Shown: positions 1-7,602 of the stretch, piece after piece
How positions within the stretch are numbered: the stretch's first letter is position 1
How the letters are laid out: each line of letters opens with the position of its first letter
From: a virus
IMG/VR virus record: IMGVR_UViG_3300023220_000261
Location: 1-49,149 of that record
Strand: one strand, 5' to 3'
DNA: 49,149 nucleotides
Notes under the pieces: model-generated
Database searches by the model: none
Seen by the model: only the letters and a program-made list of their open reading frames with translations
What the model was told of the DNA's origin: nothing
Program-made: the position numbers and the translations under genes

Positions 1-27
1 ACATTTATTAATTGAAAAGTAAAAACT

Positions 28-441
28 ATGATAAACATACTTTGGATTTTGGTAGTGGCTGCATCAGTCATAAGCCAGTGGTACATAATTGAGGAAAAGC
101 ACAAGTACCCGAAAAAGAAGATTTGGTTTTTCGCACGTGTGGGAATCGCATCAATCTTCATGTACTTCTATTTGAACAATGGGTATGTGTGGTATTGGTC
201 ATTGTCTTATATGGTGTTCACGTTCTGGTTTCCCTTCAATATTTCATTGAATATATTGCGAGGTAAGACACCATTTTATTTATCGGCAAAGAACAGTGAT
301 CTGGATGGTTTCGCATTAACCGTGTTTAAGGAACCATTCGTTGTATATGCTTTTTCATTTATCCTAATGATTTCTTCAATCGGCATAATGTGGTTTTATG
401 GTGATATGACATATTCAGAAATTGTCAACGCGTCATGGTAA
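28..441 (+). CDS. small integral membrane protein, unknown
   Basis: 137 residues, not recognised. Hydrophobic stretches lie at about residues 1-17, 32-50, 55-75 and 103-125, with a Lys-rich loop (KHKYPKKK) after the first, so about four membrane spans are expected. The ATG at 28 has an AT-rich leader without a Shine-Dalgarno sequence. Its stop codon overlaps the ATG of the next small gene (ATGGTAA), which implies translational coupling. It lies upstream of the packaging genes, but nothing shows its role; an envelope-acting phage protein is only an inference. Confidence 0.6.
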   Translation: MINILWILVVAASVISQWYIIEEKHKYPKKKIWFFARVGIASIFMYFYLNNGYVWYWSLSYMVFTFWFPFNISLNILRGKTPFYLSAKNSDLDGFALTVFKEPFVVYAFSFILMISSIGIMWFYGDMTYSEIVNASW

Positions 442-587
442 TTAAATACGGACAACTTGAGATAGTTAAAATAAAAAGGGCAAACGGAGTTATCGACATT
501 GTGCCGATTGTGATCAATCGCAACGGTGTGTTTTTCGGTGAGACCTTTAAAGAATCAAAAATAAAAAACGGGTCAACTAACAGTTGA
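435..587 (+). CDS. small hypothetical protein
   Basis: 50 residues, starting within the last codons of the preceding membrane-protein gene. The product is basic and beta-rich in appearance (alternating hydrophobics such as VIDIVPIVI), with a Lys-rich start and a Ser/Asn-rich tail. No domain was recognised. The tight overlap with its neighbour is the main reason to believe it is translated. After its stop there are about 70 bases before the small terminase, containing a modest hairpin (arms at 598-604 and 617-623). Confidence 0.45.
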   Translation: MVIKYGQLEIVKIKRANGVIDIVPIVINRNGVFFGETFKESKIKNGSTNS

Positions 588-656
588 TTTTAAAACTCGG
601 GTTTTGGATCAGGTTTAAGCCCGTCCTGGTTGCAAGACATTAATTTACAAAAGTGC

Positions 657-1364
657 ATGGCGTTAAAAACCAAAAAAGAATTTGCAGCAGATTGTGGTAT
701 TTCATCACGACACATTTCAACATATGTTGGCAGGCGTCAAATTGTTCTGACTGAGGAAGGTAAGATTGATGACAAGAACGAAATCAATTATGCATTTCTG
801 ATTGACAAAGGATATAACCAGGTAAAGAAAACCAACGGCCAAGGGAAAAAAGCACCGGCAAAGAAGGCCAAACCGAAACCAAAGCCATCGGTATCCAAGG
901 GTAAAACCGAAAAACCGAAGCCAGAACCAAAACCCGAAGTCAAAAAGCCGAGGGTATTGACAGCGGCCGAGAAAGAAGTGAAGGCTAATGTTGAGTATTT
1001 AGCCTCGTTGGATAAAGCACAAAAGGAACATACCGTTTCAAAAACAAATCATGAAGCCGAGATAAAACGGATTCAGATGGAAAAGTTGCAAGGTAAATTG
1101 ATCCCGACCGATTTGGTCACGTCAGTTATCCAGTTGCAAGCCGAGTCATTAAAGACCGCTTACCATGAAGCCGTTGAGAAACTAATTATCATCATTGGCC
1201 AAAAGAAAAAGTTGTCTAACAAAGACACGGCCGAGATCAGAAAAAAATTAACCGGACAAATTAACGATGCGATCAATTCGGGCCTGGAGGAAAGCCAAAA
1301 AGGAATCAAACGCATTGTCAAAGAATACTCTGAAAGCCGGGGTGTTGGAGAAAGTAAAACATAA
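657..1364 (+). CDS. terminase small subunit, Nu1-like (putative)
   Basis: 235 residues from the ATG at 657; a TTG at 630 would add nine. The N-terminal part (AADCGISSRHISTYVGRR) looks like a helix-turn-helix. A long Lys/Pro-rich linker (about residues 70-105) follows. The C-terminal half is helical and charged with the motif GKLIPTDLVTSVI, which resembles the segment after the DNA-binding domain in lambda Nu1-type small terminases. The protein would recognise phage DNA for packaging and recruit the large subunit, whose gene is 1.5 kb downstream and belongs to the matching GpA family. The call rests on fold-like features and position, not a strong signature. The four small cassette-like genes separating it from the large subunit are unusual. 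Confidence 0.6.
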   Translation: MALKTKKEFAADCGISSRHISTYVGRRQIVLTEEGKIDDKNEINYAFLIDKGYNQVKKTNGQGKKAPAKKAKPKPKPSVSKGKTEKPKPEPKPEVKKPRVLTAAEKEVKANVEYLASLDKAQKEHTVSKTNHEAEIKRIQMEKLQGKLIPTDLVTSVIQLQAESLKTAYHEAVEKLIIIIGQKKKLSNKDTAEIRKKLTGQINDAINSGLEESQKGIKRIVKEYSESRGVGESKT

Positions 1365-1398
1365 ATATGTTTCACATGGAACGTTTAAAGCAGTTATT

Positions 1399-1767
1399 AT
1401 GAACAACCTAGAAGAAATACAATCGAAAATATTGAATGATGATGATTTTGATTTTTATGCTGTCATCATAGAAAACGACATTTTAATTATTGAAGATGAA
1501 TACGAGATGTCAGAGGACGAAAAAAATTCTGATGATTGTTGCGATGTTGCGCGGGAAAATGGCGAAATGATTGTTAGGAAATTCCCGGAATTGGAGGTGT
1601 TCAATTACTACTGTCATAGAAGTAAGTACGCAATAGTTGAATTGAAATCAACCATACACACTACCAGCGACATGTTGCAATTGTGTTATAATTATATTCA
1701 AAAAAATCAAGGTAGTGATGAACGGACATCACTTCTAAACGAACTCGAAAAGATGGGGTGTATATAA
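1399..1767 (+). CDS. acidic hypothetical protein, first cassette-like gene
   Basis: 122 residues from the ATG at 1399; an in-frame extension back to 1267 would overlap the small terminase and is less likely. The product is strongly acidic (runs such as DDDDFDFY and MSEDEKNSDD) and has no recognised domain. Its stop codon is part of the first TAACG-type attC-like sequence, the arrangement seen in integron gene cassettes, where one short gene is followed closely by its recombination site. Function unknown. Confidence 0.6.
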   Translation: MNNLEEIQSKILNDDDFDFYAVIIENDILIIEDEYEMSEDEKNSDDCCDVARENGEMIVRKFPELEVFNYYCHRSKYAIVELKSTIHTTSDMLQLCYNYIQKNQGSDERTSLLNELEKMGCI

Positions 1768-1857
1768 CGGTTTGGCTATGATTATGTAGCCTTGAAATAC
1801 AAAACTTTGAATTAAATATAAACTTTAATAAGGGTATTAATTATAGCCCTTGTTAGC
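1763..1857 (+). repeat. attC-like imperfect palindrome 1
   Basis: TAAC at 1765-1768 faces GTTAGC at 1852-1857. Inside, GGCTAT (1774-1779) pairs with ATAGCC (1843-1848), ATTA with TAAT, and CCTT (1790-1793) with AAGG (1830-1833), leaving an AT-rich centre. The outer AAC/GTT pair plus an inner stem with mismatches is the layout of integron attC sites. It begins at the stop codon of one small gene and ends 13 bases before the next ATG. Confidence 0.55.
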
Positions 1858-1870
1858 AACTTTTAAAATT

Positions 1871-2065
1871 ATGGAATGTGTAGTATGTAAAACAAAAATT
1901 GAACAAGAAGAGGTTTCTCAATACGCTGCTTACGGTGGATTACCTTCGCCTTGTTGTAAAACCTGCTTTGAAGTAAATGATTATAGTATAAAATCTATTG
2001 AGGAATTACAGATTAAAAGTTTAATCCGTAGAGCAAATGATTTAGAGGACAGTAAAAGCGAATAA
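1871..2065 (+). CDS. small zinc-binding-like protein, cassette gene
   Basis: 64 residues from the ATG at 1871; a TTG at 1850 is possible but lies inside the palindrome. Two cysteine clusters, CVVC near the N-terminus and CCKTC near residue 30, suggest one zinc site. The C-terminal half is helical and charged. The leader GTTAGCAACTTTTAAAATT resembles the leader of the 2821 gene, as expected for a shared cassette boundary. Function unknown. Confidence 0.6.
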   Translation: MECVVCKTKIEQEEVSQYAAYGGLPSPCCKTCFEVNDYSIKSIEELQIKSLIRRANDLEDSKSE

Positions 2066-2076
2066 TTTTTATTGTT

Positions 2077-2110
2077 GCTAACGGTCGTGGGTAGTGTTAG
2101 TATTTGCGAC
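2077..2110 (+). repeat. attC-like palindrome 2 (short form)
   Basis: CTAAC (2078-2082) faces GTTAG (2096-2100) as a perfect 5-bp inverted repeat, and GTCG (2084-2087) can pair with CGAC (2107-2110). The TAACGGTCGTGGGTA segment matches the other boundary sequences (TAACGsT followed by GG and TA). It lies 11 bases after the stop of the 1871 gene and is shorter than sites 1 and 4, so it may be degraded. Confidence 0.4.
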
Positions 2111-2127
2111 TTAACTGATAAAATATT

Positions 2128-2400
2128 ATGAAAGCAATAGACAGAAAATTATTATTTCACTTAGTAGATATTGTGTGGGGTGTTGCCCATGAAGACGAAA
2201 GCGTACCATCAACTGAATGGGCTAGAGAAATGATACAAAAAGCAATAGAAAGGAGACGAGGGGAGAAATATTCTAAGCAAAAATTAATTCTACCTGATGT
2301 TATTGTGCCGAAGGGTACGGTTTGCGGTCTATGCAAAGAAACTAGAAGTAAAGATTATATGTGCGAGTATGAAGACTGTGAATGGTATGTAGGCAAATAG
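2128..2400 (+). CDS. hypothetical protein with C-terminal Cys cluster, cassette gene
   Basis: 90 residues. The N-terminal half is predicted helical (AREMIQKAIERRRG). The C-terminus carries CGLC, then two single cysteines (CEYEDC), spaced like a small zinc ribbon. No known family was recognised. The gene stands alone between two TAACG-type boundary sequences and has AT-rich leaders, like its neighbours. Its composition is not obviously different from the phage genes. Confidence 0.6.
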   Translation: MKAIDRKLLFHLVDIVWGVAHEDESVPSTEWAREMIQKAIERRRGEKYSKQKLILPDVIVPKGTVCGLCKETRSKDYMCEYEDCEWYVGK

Positions 2401-2415
2401 CAAACTAATGCACTC

Positions 2416-2436
2416 TAACGCTGTGGCTATATCTAG
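2416..2436 (+). repeat. attC-like half site 3 (degenerate)
   Basis: TAACGCTGTGGCTATATCT begins 15 bases after the stop of the 2128 gene and matches the 5' halves of the other three boundary sequences (compare TAACGGTTTGGCTATGATT at 1765). No GTTAG partner is present downstream, so only one half is recognisable. Confidence 0.35.
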
Positions 2437-2462
2437 TTTTTTAAACGATTAAATAAGGAAAT

Positions 2463-2735
2463 ATGGAATTTTACGAATTTTTAAGAAAAAGAGAAAGCGG
2501 ATTAATTGACGCTATAGGATTAAAAAGCTTCAAGGAGGAAAAAGTATATTTTGTTAATGAAGTTGAAATCTTAGTGGGGCAATATCTTGAGTTTAAAAAA
2601 TTGGATATAGCTGATGTTAGGCAGCAAAGCGAACTGTTGCCTATTGAATTTATTGAGTGGTACTCTGGTATGGAAAAACAAAAGATTTTGAATGCCATCA
2701 AACGGTGGAGGAAAGAGAAAGGCAATAGTGCCTAA
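2463..2735 (+). CDS. hypothetical protein, cassette gene
   Basis: 90 residues, mixed charge, no cysteines and no signal peptide. The C-terminus is a basic amphipathic helix (KILNAIKRWRKEKG). No domain was recognised. The stop codon TAA at 2733-2735 is itself the first half of the fourth attC-like palindrome, so gene and boundary sequence are fused exactly as in a compact gene cassette. Confidence 0.6.
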   Translation: MEFYEFLRKRESGLIDAIGLKSFKEEKVYFVNEVEILVGQYLEFKKLDIADVRQQSELLPIEFIEWYSGMEKQKILNAIKRWRKEKGNSA

Positions 2736-2801
2736 CGCTGAGGTATTCACAAACGTTAAGTGTACCCCGTTTTAGGGGTTGTGTAATTACCGAATGTTAG
2801 C
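2731..2801 (+). repeat. attC-like palindrome 4 (best structured)
   Basis: CCTAAC (2731-2736, fitting RYYYAAC with its preceding G) faces GTTAG (2796-2800). GGTA (2742-2745) pairs with TACC (2788-2791), and a perfect central stem ACCCC (2764-2768) / GGGGT (2775-2779) closes a GTTTTA loop. Outer core, inner box and terminal stem, with unpaired bases between, match the attC architecture. The central hairpin could also act as a weak transcription stop. Confidence 0.55.
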
Positions 2802-2820
2802 ATAAACAAAATTTTAAACA

Positions 2821-2910
2821 ATGTCAATAGTCGTATTTATATATATGGTAGTTGTGTTGGCCTCATACGGTTACCACTTTGCTGAATTATTGTGTCGAAT
2901 AACAGATTAA
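2821..2910 (+). CDS. 29-residue membrane peptide
   Basis: A 29-residue reading frame with a hydrophobic stretch (VVFIYMVVVLASYG) long enough for one membrane span, ending six bases before the terminase ATG. Its leader (GTTAGCATA, then AAAATTTTAAACA, then ATG) resembles the leader of the 1871 gene. Nothing is known about it. The coding call rests on its tight placement and leader only. Confidence 0.4.
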   Translation: MSIVVFIYMVVVLASYGYHFAELLCRITD

Positions 2911-2916
2911 ATATAA

Positions 2917-4935
2917 ATGAGTTATTTAGAAAGAGAAATATCTAAGCTTTTCGAAGCGACAAAGGTCTACATGTCTGACATATCACCATCCGAATGGTAT
3001 GAAAAGAATATGACTATGCCGCGAGGTAGTGCGTTTCCCGGCAAATTTTCCTTTGATTTAACACCTTATTGGCGTGAACCGTTGGATTGTGCGAGCCCAT
3101 TGCACCCGGCGAAAGAGGTGAGTATCATGAAAGGTGCTCAATTAGGTGGGACAGTTGCCGTTTTAAACCCTATTGTTGGTTATACAATAGCCATTCACCC
3201 TGGTAATATCATGTTTTTAACTGGGCATTCGGACCTTTCAGAGGCTTCAATGCTCAAAATTGATACGATGATTGACAATTGCGGCATGCGACCAATGATA
3301 AAATCAAACATCCTACGCGCTAAAAACAGTAGATCCGGTGACACAAACAAGAGTAAAGAGTTTGCCGGCGGTGATTTAAAGTCCGGAAGCGTGACAAATC
3401 ACAACTTATTGCGGCAACATGACGTGATGATTATGATTGTTGATGATTATGATGCTGCACCATCCAGTTCGAAACATGCCGGCGCCACTCGGGAACTAGT
3501 ACAAAAAAGGACATCGGCATTTGCCCACAAGAAAAAAATCTATTGGGTGAGCTCTCCACAAATAAAAGGGTCCTCAAATATCGAAGAGGTTTTTCTATTA
3601 GGTGACCAACGTTACTATCATGTGCCGTGTCCTAAGTGCGGCGACCATATAAGATTGGAATGGATCATTAGCATTGAAGGAACGGACGGCAAAGAAAAGG
3701 GCGGTATCTACTGGAAACGCGACAAACATGGCCGTGTTTTGAAAAATAGTGTTGGTTATGTGTGTCAAAAATGTAGCGGATTCTTTACTGAGGGCCTAAA
3801 ATATGAAATGAATTTGGCTGGAATGTGGGAACCATCGGCAGTTGCGAAGGAAGAGGACCATTATAGTTATCAAATAAGTTCTATTTATGCACCTCCAGGC
3901 ATGGAAAGTTGGGCTCATTACGCGCAACAATACGATAATTGTAACCCTGAAGGTGGTAAACGGCACGAAAAAAAGCACCAAACGTTCATGAATGTGGTGT
4001 TGGGTTTGCCATATAAGCAGAAAGGAAGCGCGGTTGAAGCCAATGTCCTGCAAAAAAACATACGCAATTACGAGATTAACGATATTCCGGACAAGATGAG
4101 TAAGGACGATGGCAATGGACACATTATATTATTAACGTGTGCATGTGACCTTAATGGTAAAGTTGAAGATGCCCGGCTAGATTACGAGGTTGTTGGTTGG
4201 TCTGAAACCGGTGCCAGTTATTCAATAACACATGGAAGCATTGGCACATTCATTCCAAGAGAGGGTGCGAAAAAGAAAAAAGTCGATCGTGAACGCTGGA
4301 CCTATGAACCAAACAAAGAAAATAGTGTTTGGCCGGAATACAATAAAATTCTGGATACAGTCTTTACAACTGCAGACGGTAGGAAAATGAAAATATTCAT
4401 GTCGGGCGTTGATACCGGGTTTTTTACACAGTACGCATATGACTTCATGGATAAATCAAATTTTAGTATTGTTGGATTGAAGGGAAACAAAGAAGAAGAG
4501 TTTGTAAGAGTTGGAATTGATTTGCCGACATTTAAACCGGCACGTGAAAGACGAAATCTGTATTTGGTTGAAGTAAATATGATCAAAGATCAATTGGCGA
4601 ATGATATAGAATTAAAATGGGATAGTGGAAATGATGCTGCGCAACCTCCTGGGTTTCTTAATTTCCCAACGCCATCTGCAGGCCTTTATTTATTCAGCAA
4701 TTTTTTCAGTCATTATGAAGGGGAACACCGGATTGTAGAAATGAAAGATGACAAAACAGTTTCTTCAACCTGGGTAAAGAAAACAAGCACGTCACAAAAT
4801 CACCTTTGGGATTGTCGCGTATATAATATTGTGATGAAACACATAATTACAGGCATGTACGCGAAAGAATTGGGACTAAAAGAATTCACATGGCATGATT
4901 ACGTTAGTATGTTGATGCAATCCGTTAAACAATAG
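2917..4935 (+). CDS. terminase large subunit, GpA family
   Basis: 672 residues, the usual length for lambda gpA-type terminases. It pumps DNA into the prohead using ATP and cuts the concatemer. Visible in order: the GpA-type Walker A (KGAQLGGT, residues 72-79), Walker B (MIVDDYDA, 173-180), a zinc ribbon (CPKC at 238-241, CQKC at 283-286), and the RNase-H-like nuclease with DLNGKVEDARLDYEVVGW (Asp 411) and GVDTGFFTQYAYDF (Asp 499). A C-terminal WDCRVY segment is typical of the family. The usual DE of Walker B is DD here. Its partners are the Nu1-like protein upstream and the lambda-type portal at 19912. Family assignment is secure. Confidence 0.95.
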   Translation: MSYLEREISKLFEATKVYMSDISPSEWYEKNMTMPRGSAFPGKFSFDLTPYWREPLDCASPLHPAKEVSIMKGAQLGGTVAVLNPIVGYTIAIHPGNIMFLTGHSDLSEASMLKIDTMIDNCGMRPMIKSNILRAKNSRSGDTNKSKEFAGGDLKSGSVTNHNLLRQHDVMIMIVDDYDAAPSSSKHAGATRELVQKRTSAFAHKKKIYWVSSPQIKGSSNIEEVFLLGDQRYYHVPCPKCGDHIRLEWIISIEGTDGKEKGGIYWKRDKHGRVLKNSVGYVCQKCSGFFTEGLKYEMNLAGMWEPSAVAKEEDHYSYQISSIYAPPGMESWAHYAQQYDNCNPEGGKRHEKKHQTFMNVVLGLPYKQKGSAVEANVLQKNIRNYEINDIPDKMSKDDGNGHIILLTCACDLNGKVEDARLDYEVVGWSETGASYSITHGSIGTFIPREGAKKKKVDRERWTYEPNKENSVWPEYNKILDTVFTTADGRKMKIFMSGVDTGFFTQYAYDFMDKSNFSIVGLKGNKEEEFVRVGIDLPTFKPARERRNLYLVEVNMIKDQLANDIELKWDSGNDAAQPPGFLNFPTPSAGLYLFSNFFSHYEGEHRIVEMKDDKTVSSTWVKKTSTSQNHLWDCRVYNIVMKHIITGMYAKELGLKEFTWHDYVSMLMQSVKQ

Positions 4936-4968
4936 TCTTACAATTTTACCTTAATATTAGTATTTTTT

Positions 4969-4999
4969 TTTGGTGTAGATTTTAAAATTCATTCATTTG
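4969..4999 (+). promoter_or_regulatory. candidate Bacteroidota-type promoter for tail operon
   Basis: TTTG (4969-4972), 19 bases, then TTCATTTG (4992-4999), which matches the -7 box TAnnTTTG except for one base. Transcription would begin near 5006, giving a leader of about 25 bases before the sheath ATG at 5031. This is the longest untranslated gap in the tail region, consistent with a promoter for the tail genes. Confidence 0.5.
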
Positions 5000-5030
5000 G
5001 TATGAATTCAAAAACCAAAAATCTTTTATT

Positions 5031-6545
5031 ATGGCAAATGACGCTGTTGGACTGGAAAGAATATCCAAAGTTGTTGGATACAAATTAGTAAAAGGCAATT
5101 TCCTTGAAGTAACCCCAAATTTGCCACAGAGGATAGCAATTCTTGCAGAAGCAAACACGGCTAATCAAGGATCTTTAGACTTAACCCCAAAAGAACTTAC
5201 CTCGGCACAAGCCGCCGGTGAACTTTATGGTTTTGGTTCTCCGATATATAATATAATGAGAATTCTTAGACCGAACCAGGGTGTTGGTGTTGGTGGAATT
5301 CCTACTGTTGTTTATCCACAGGCCGTTGCCGGTGGTGCTGTTGCAAATGAAACAGAAGTCACCCCGGTTGGAACAGCCACTAAAAATGGTACACATACAT
5401 TAAAAATTGCCGGCAGAAATGGTGTCGATGGTCTGTTTTATGATATCAATATTGTTGTTGGTGATTCCATTGCAACAGTTTCAACTAAAATTGCCGATGC
5501 AATTCAAGCCGTACTTAGTGCGCCATGTAATGCAGTTGCAACCGCTACAGAAGCAACCTTAACAGCAAAATGGGCAGGTTTGACATCTGAAGAAATGGTT
5601 GTTTCGGTTGATTTGAATGACACCGATCTCGGAATTACTTATGTTGTTGCCGTTACCGATAATGGTCTCGGCACACCTTCAATTGCCGCTGCGCTTGCTT
5701 TATTTGGCAATAATTGGAACACGGTGGTTATCAATTCTTATGGAACGGTTAGTGCCGCTATTGATACGCTCGAAGCGTTCAACGGTATTCCAGATCCTTT
5801 GGTGCCTACTGGTAGATATGTTGGAATTGTATTCAAACCATTCATTGCGTTTACCGGATCTTTGGCAGATGATGATACAACGTTCACAGATGCGAAAAAA
5901 GACGAGGTTACTATTGCACTTTGCCCTGCTCCTTTGAGCACCGGGTTCACGGCTGAGGCCGCTGCAAATATGGCCGCGTTATACGTGAGAGTTGCGCAAG
6001 ATAATCCGCACTTGGATGTTTCAGGTTTATCATATCCGGATATGCCAACGCCAAACACAATTGGAAGTATGGAAACTTACGAAAATCGTGATGCGTTTGT
6101 GAAAAAAGGAAGTTCTACAGTTGAACTTTCGAACGGAGTGTATAAAGTTGCTGATTTCGTAACTACCTACCATCCGGACGGTGAATTGCCTCCACAATTC
6201 AGATATGTGAGAAACTTGAATCTTGATTTCAATATCAGGTTTGGATATTTCTTACTTGAAGAAATTAATGTTGTGGATCATGTAATTGCCAATGATGATG
6301 ATATAGTTACAGCGAGCACCGTTGTTAAACCAAAGCAATGGCGACAAATATTATTTAGATTCGCTCAGGATCTTTCTCAAAGAGCTTTGATTGTTGATCC
6401 TGCATTTATGCAAGATTCAATAACGGTTGATATCAGTACTACCAATCCGGATAGGTTAGAAACCTTTTTCAGATACAAAAGAACTGGTTTTGCAAGAATA
6501 TCCTCCACAATTGCGGAGGCTGGTTTTAATTTTGGAACAGTTTAA
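5031..6545 (+). CDS. contractile tail sheath protein (Mu gpL-like)
   Basis: 504 residues. The start of the protein (segment QAAGELYGFGSPIYNIMRIL near residues 60-80) is characteristic of Mu gpL-type sheath subunits. The C-terminal part, with LNLDFNIRFGYFLLEE and RFAQDLSQRALIVDPAFMQDS, forms the conserved sheath domain of extended and contracted tails. The central part (about 95-200) is Thr/Ala/Val-rich, like an inserted surface domain. It encloses the tube made by the next gene and drives injection by contracting. It shows that the phage has a contractile tail. Confidence 0.92.
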   Translation: MANDAVGLERISKVVGYKLVKGNFLEVTPNLPQRIAILAEANTANQGSLDLTPKELTSAQAAGELYGFGSPIYNIMRILRPNQGVGVGGIPTVVYPQAVAGGAVANETEVTPVGTATKNGTHTLKIAGRNGVDGLFYDINIVVGDSIATVSTKIADAIQAVLSAPCNAVATATEATLTAKWAGLTSEEMVVSVDLNDTDLGITYVVAVTDNGLGTPSIAAALALFGNNWNTVVINSYGTVSAAIDTLEAFNGIPDPLVPTGRYVGIVFKPFIAFTGSLADDDTTFTDAKKDEVTIALCPAPLSTGFTAEAAANMAALYVRVAQDNPHLDVSGLSYPDMPTPNTIGSMETYENRDAFVKKGSSTVELSNGVYKVADFVTTYHPDGELPPQFRYVRNLNLDFNIRFGYFLLEEINVVDHVIANDDDIVTASTVVKPKQWRQILFRFAQDLSQRALIVDPAFMQDSITVDISTTNPDRLETFFRYKRTGFARISSTIAEAGFNFGTV

Positions 6546-6554
6546 AAAACAATT

Positions 6555-6968
6555 ATGTCAGTTATAGGCGGTGATATTTTAGAAGTTACTTTCAACCATC
6601 CAACGTTGGGATCAGGAATAATTTTCCCAAAAGCTGCAGAGGATAGCACTTTTGATCCTGGTGGATTTCGTTCAAATGATGATGACGGTATGATTGATGG
6701 GTCAGGTCAGATGATTGATGAATTAACTCGAATCAGATGGTCTTTAGAATCTACTATTGCATGGGATATGAACAGCAGAGAAGATTTAACAAAGCTAGTT
6801 GCTTTGAATTCAGATCCGGTTCTTGCAGAATGGACGTTTACCCACATCAACGGAACGGTTTGGGGTGGACAAGGCAAACCAGTTGGAGACATGAAAGGAA
6901 ACGGTAAAGCCGCAACTTTCCCATTGAAAATTGCTGGCGGTGGAGTATTGCAAAAAATCATTGGGTAA
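6555..6968 (+). CDS. tail tube protein
   Basis: 137 residues, directly after the sheath (10-base gap), which is the invariant position of the tube gene in Mu-like tails. The product is rich in Gly, Asp and Thr, with SDDDGMIDGSGQMIDELTRIRWSLE and a Gly-rich ending (PLKIAGGGVLQK), fitting a small beta-barrel tube subunit. It would polymerise around the tape measure to form the inner channel for DNA. Assigned from order, size and composition. Confidence 0.8.
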   Translation: MSVIGGDILEVTFNHPTLGSGIIFPKAAEDSTFDPGGFRSNDDDGMIDGSGQMIDELTRIRWSLESTIAWDMNSREDLTKLVALNSDPVLAEWTFTHINGTVWGGQGKPVGDMKGNGKAATFPLKIAGGGVLQKIIG

Positions 6969-7030
6969 CTTTATTGTTACCTTTATTTATATACCTTTTG
7001 AACTAACTATTAATTAAAATTTGAACTACT

Positions 7031-7429
7031 ATGTCAAGGATTAACCCCGAACAAGCGACAAAAGAAATTAATGCATGGCTGGATTCTAAAAAAATCATGC
7101 ATGCAACCAAAGAAGCAAACCAAGATTCAATTGATTTATTAATTGATGGAATGGTTGAAGGACTTTTGACAGTTGAAAAATCAAACGAGATTATTCACAG
7201 TCTGGCTTTCCCGATAGGGGACGATGACAAAATAAAAAATTTGACGTACAAACATAGAATCAATGACAGGATTTTGGAGCCTTATTTGAAGGGCGTTAAA
7301 CCTGCCGATTCAGATGGCAGATTGATTGCTTATATCGCTGCATTAACCGGTCAATTAAAGGCCGTGATTAAAAACATGGATTCTGTTGATAAAAAAATTA
7401 GCTTGGCAATAGCGGTTTTTTTTCTATAA
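7031..7429 (+). CDS. tail assembly chaperone, short form
   Basis: 132 residues, helical, between the tube and tape-measure genes, where all long-tailed phages keep their tail assembly chaperone (lambda gpG, P2 gpE). It would coat the tape measure during tail assembly and is not part of the virion. The gene ends in GCG GTT TTT TTT CTA TAA, an eight-T run that provides a slippery site for making the longer product. No sequence family is obvious beyond the context, which is typical as these chaperones diverge quickly. Confidence 0.8.
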   Translation: MSRINPEQATKEINAWLDSKKIMHATKEANQDSIDLLIDGMVEGLLTVEKSNEIIHSLAFPIGDDDKIKNLTYKHRINDRILEPYLKGVKPADSDGRLIAYIAALTGQLKAVIKNMDSVDKKISLAIAVFFL

Positions 7430-7602
7430 ATAAAGGTTCTCATGACAACATGGTAAAAAGTGTTGTCAGAGAACATCACTGGTCACCAGAAATCATAAAA
7501 GAATTATTTCATGACAACATAGATTATTTAGGGCTTGTATATTGGTATAATGACGTGTGTGAGGTTATTGATGACGTAAAAAATAAGAAACCAAAAACAT
7601 AA
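7423..7602 (+). CDS. tail assembly chaperone extension, made by -1 frameshift
   Basis: The frame one base back is open from the T-run at 7417-7423 to the TAA at 7600-7602 and adds 59 residues (SINKGSHDNMVKSVV, continuing to NKKPKT) to the 132-residue chaperone. The heptamer T TTT TTT is in the correct register for a -1 slip, giving a fusion of about 190 residues like lambda gpGT. The stop TAA at 7600 is two bases before the ATG of the tape measure. An internal ATG at 7450 could alternatively start a 50-residue separate protein. Confidence 0.75.
   Translation, partial: SINKGSHDNMVKSVVREHHWSPEIIKELFHDNIDYLGLVYWYNDVCEVIDDVKNKKPKT

Noticed and set aside
2471-2725. 84-residue minus-strand frame opposite the fourth cassette-like gene
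   Set aside because: Ser/Leu/Phe-rich shadow with no leader; the + strand frame fits the boundary sequences at both ends.
5617-5937. 106-residue + strand frame inside the sheath gene
   Set aside because: Leu/Pro/Arg-rich composition and complete overlap with a secure gene show it is a shadow frame.
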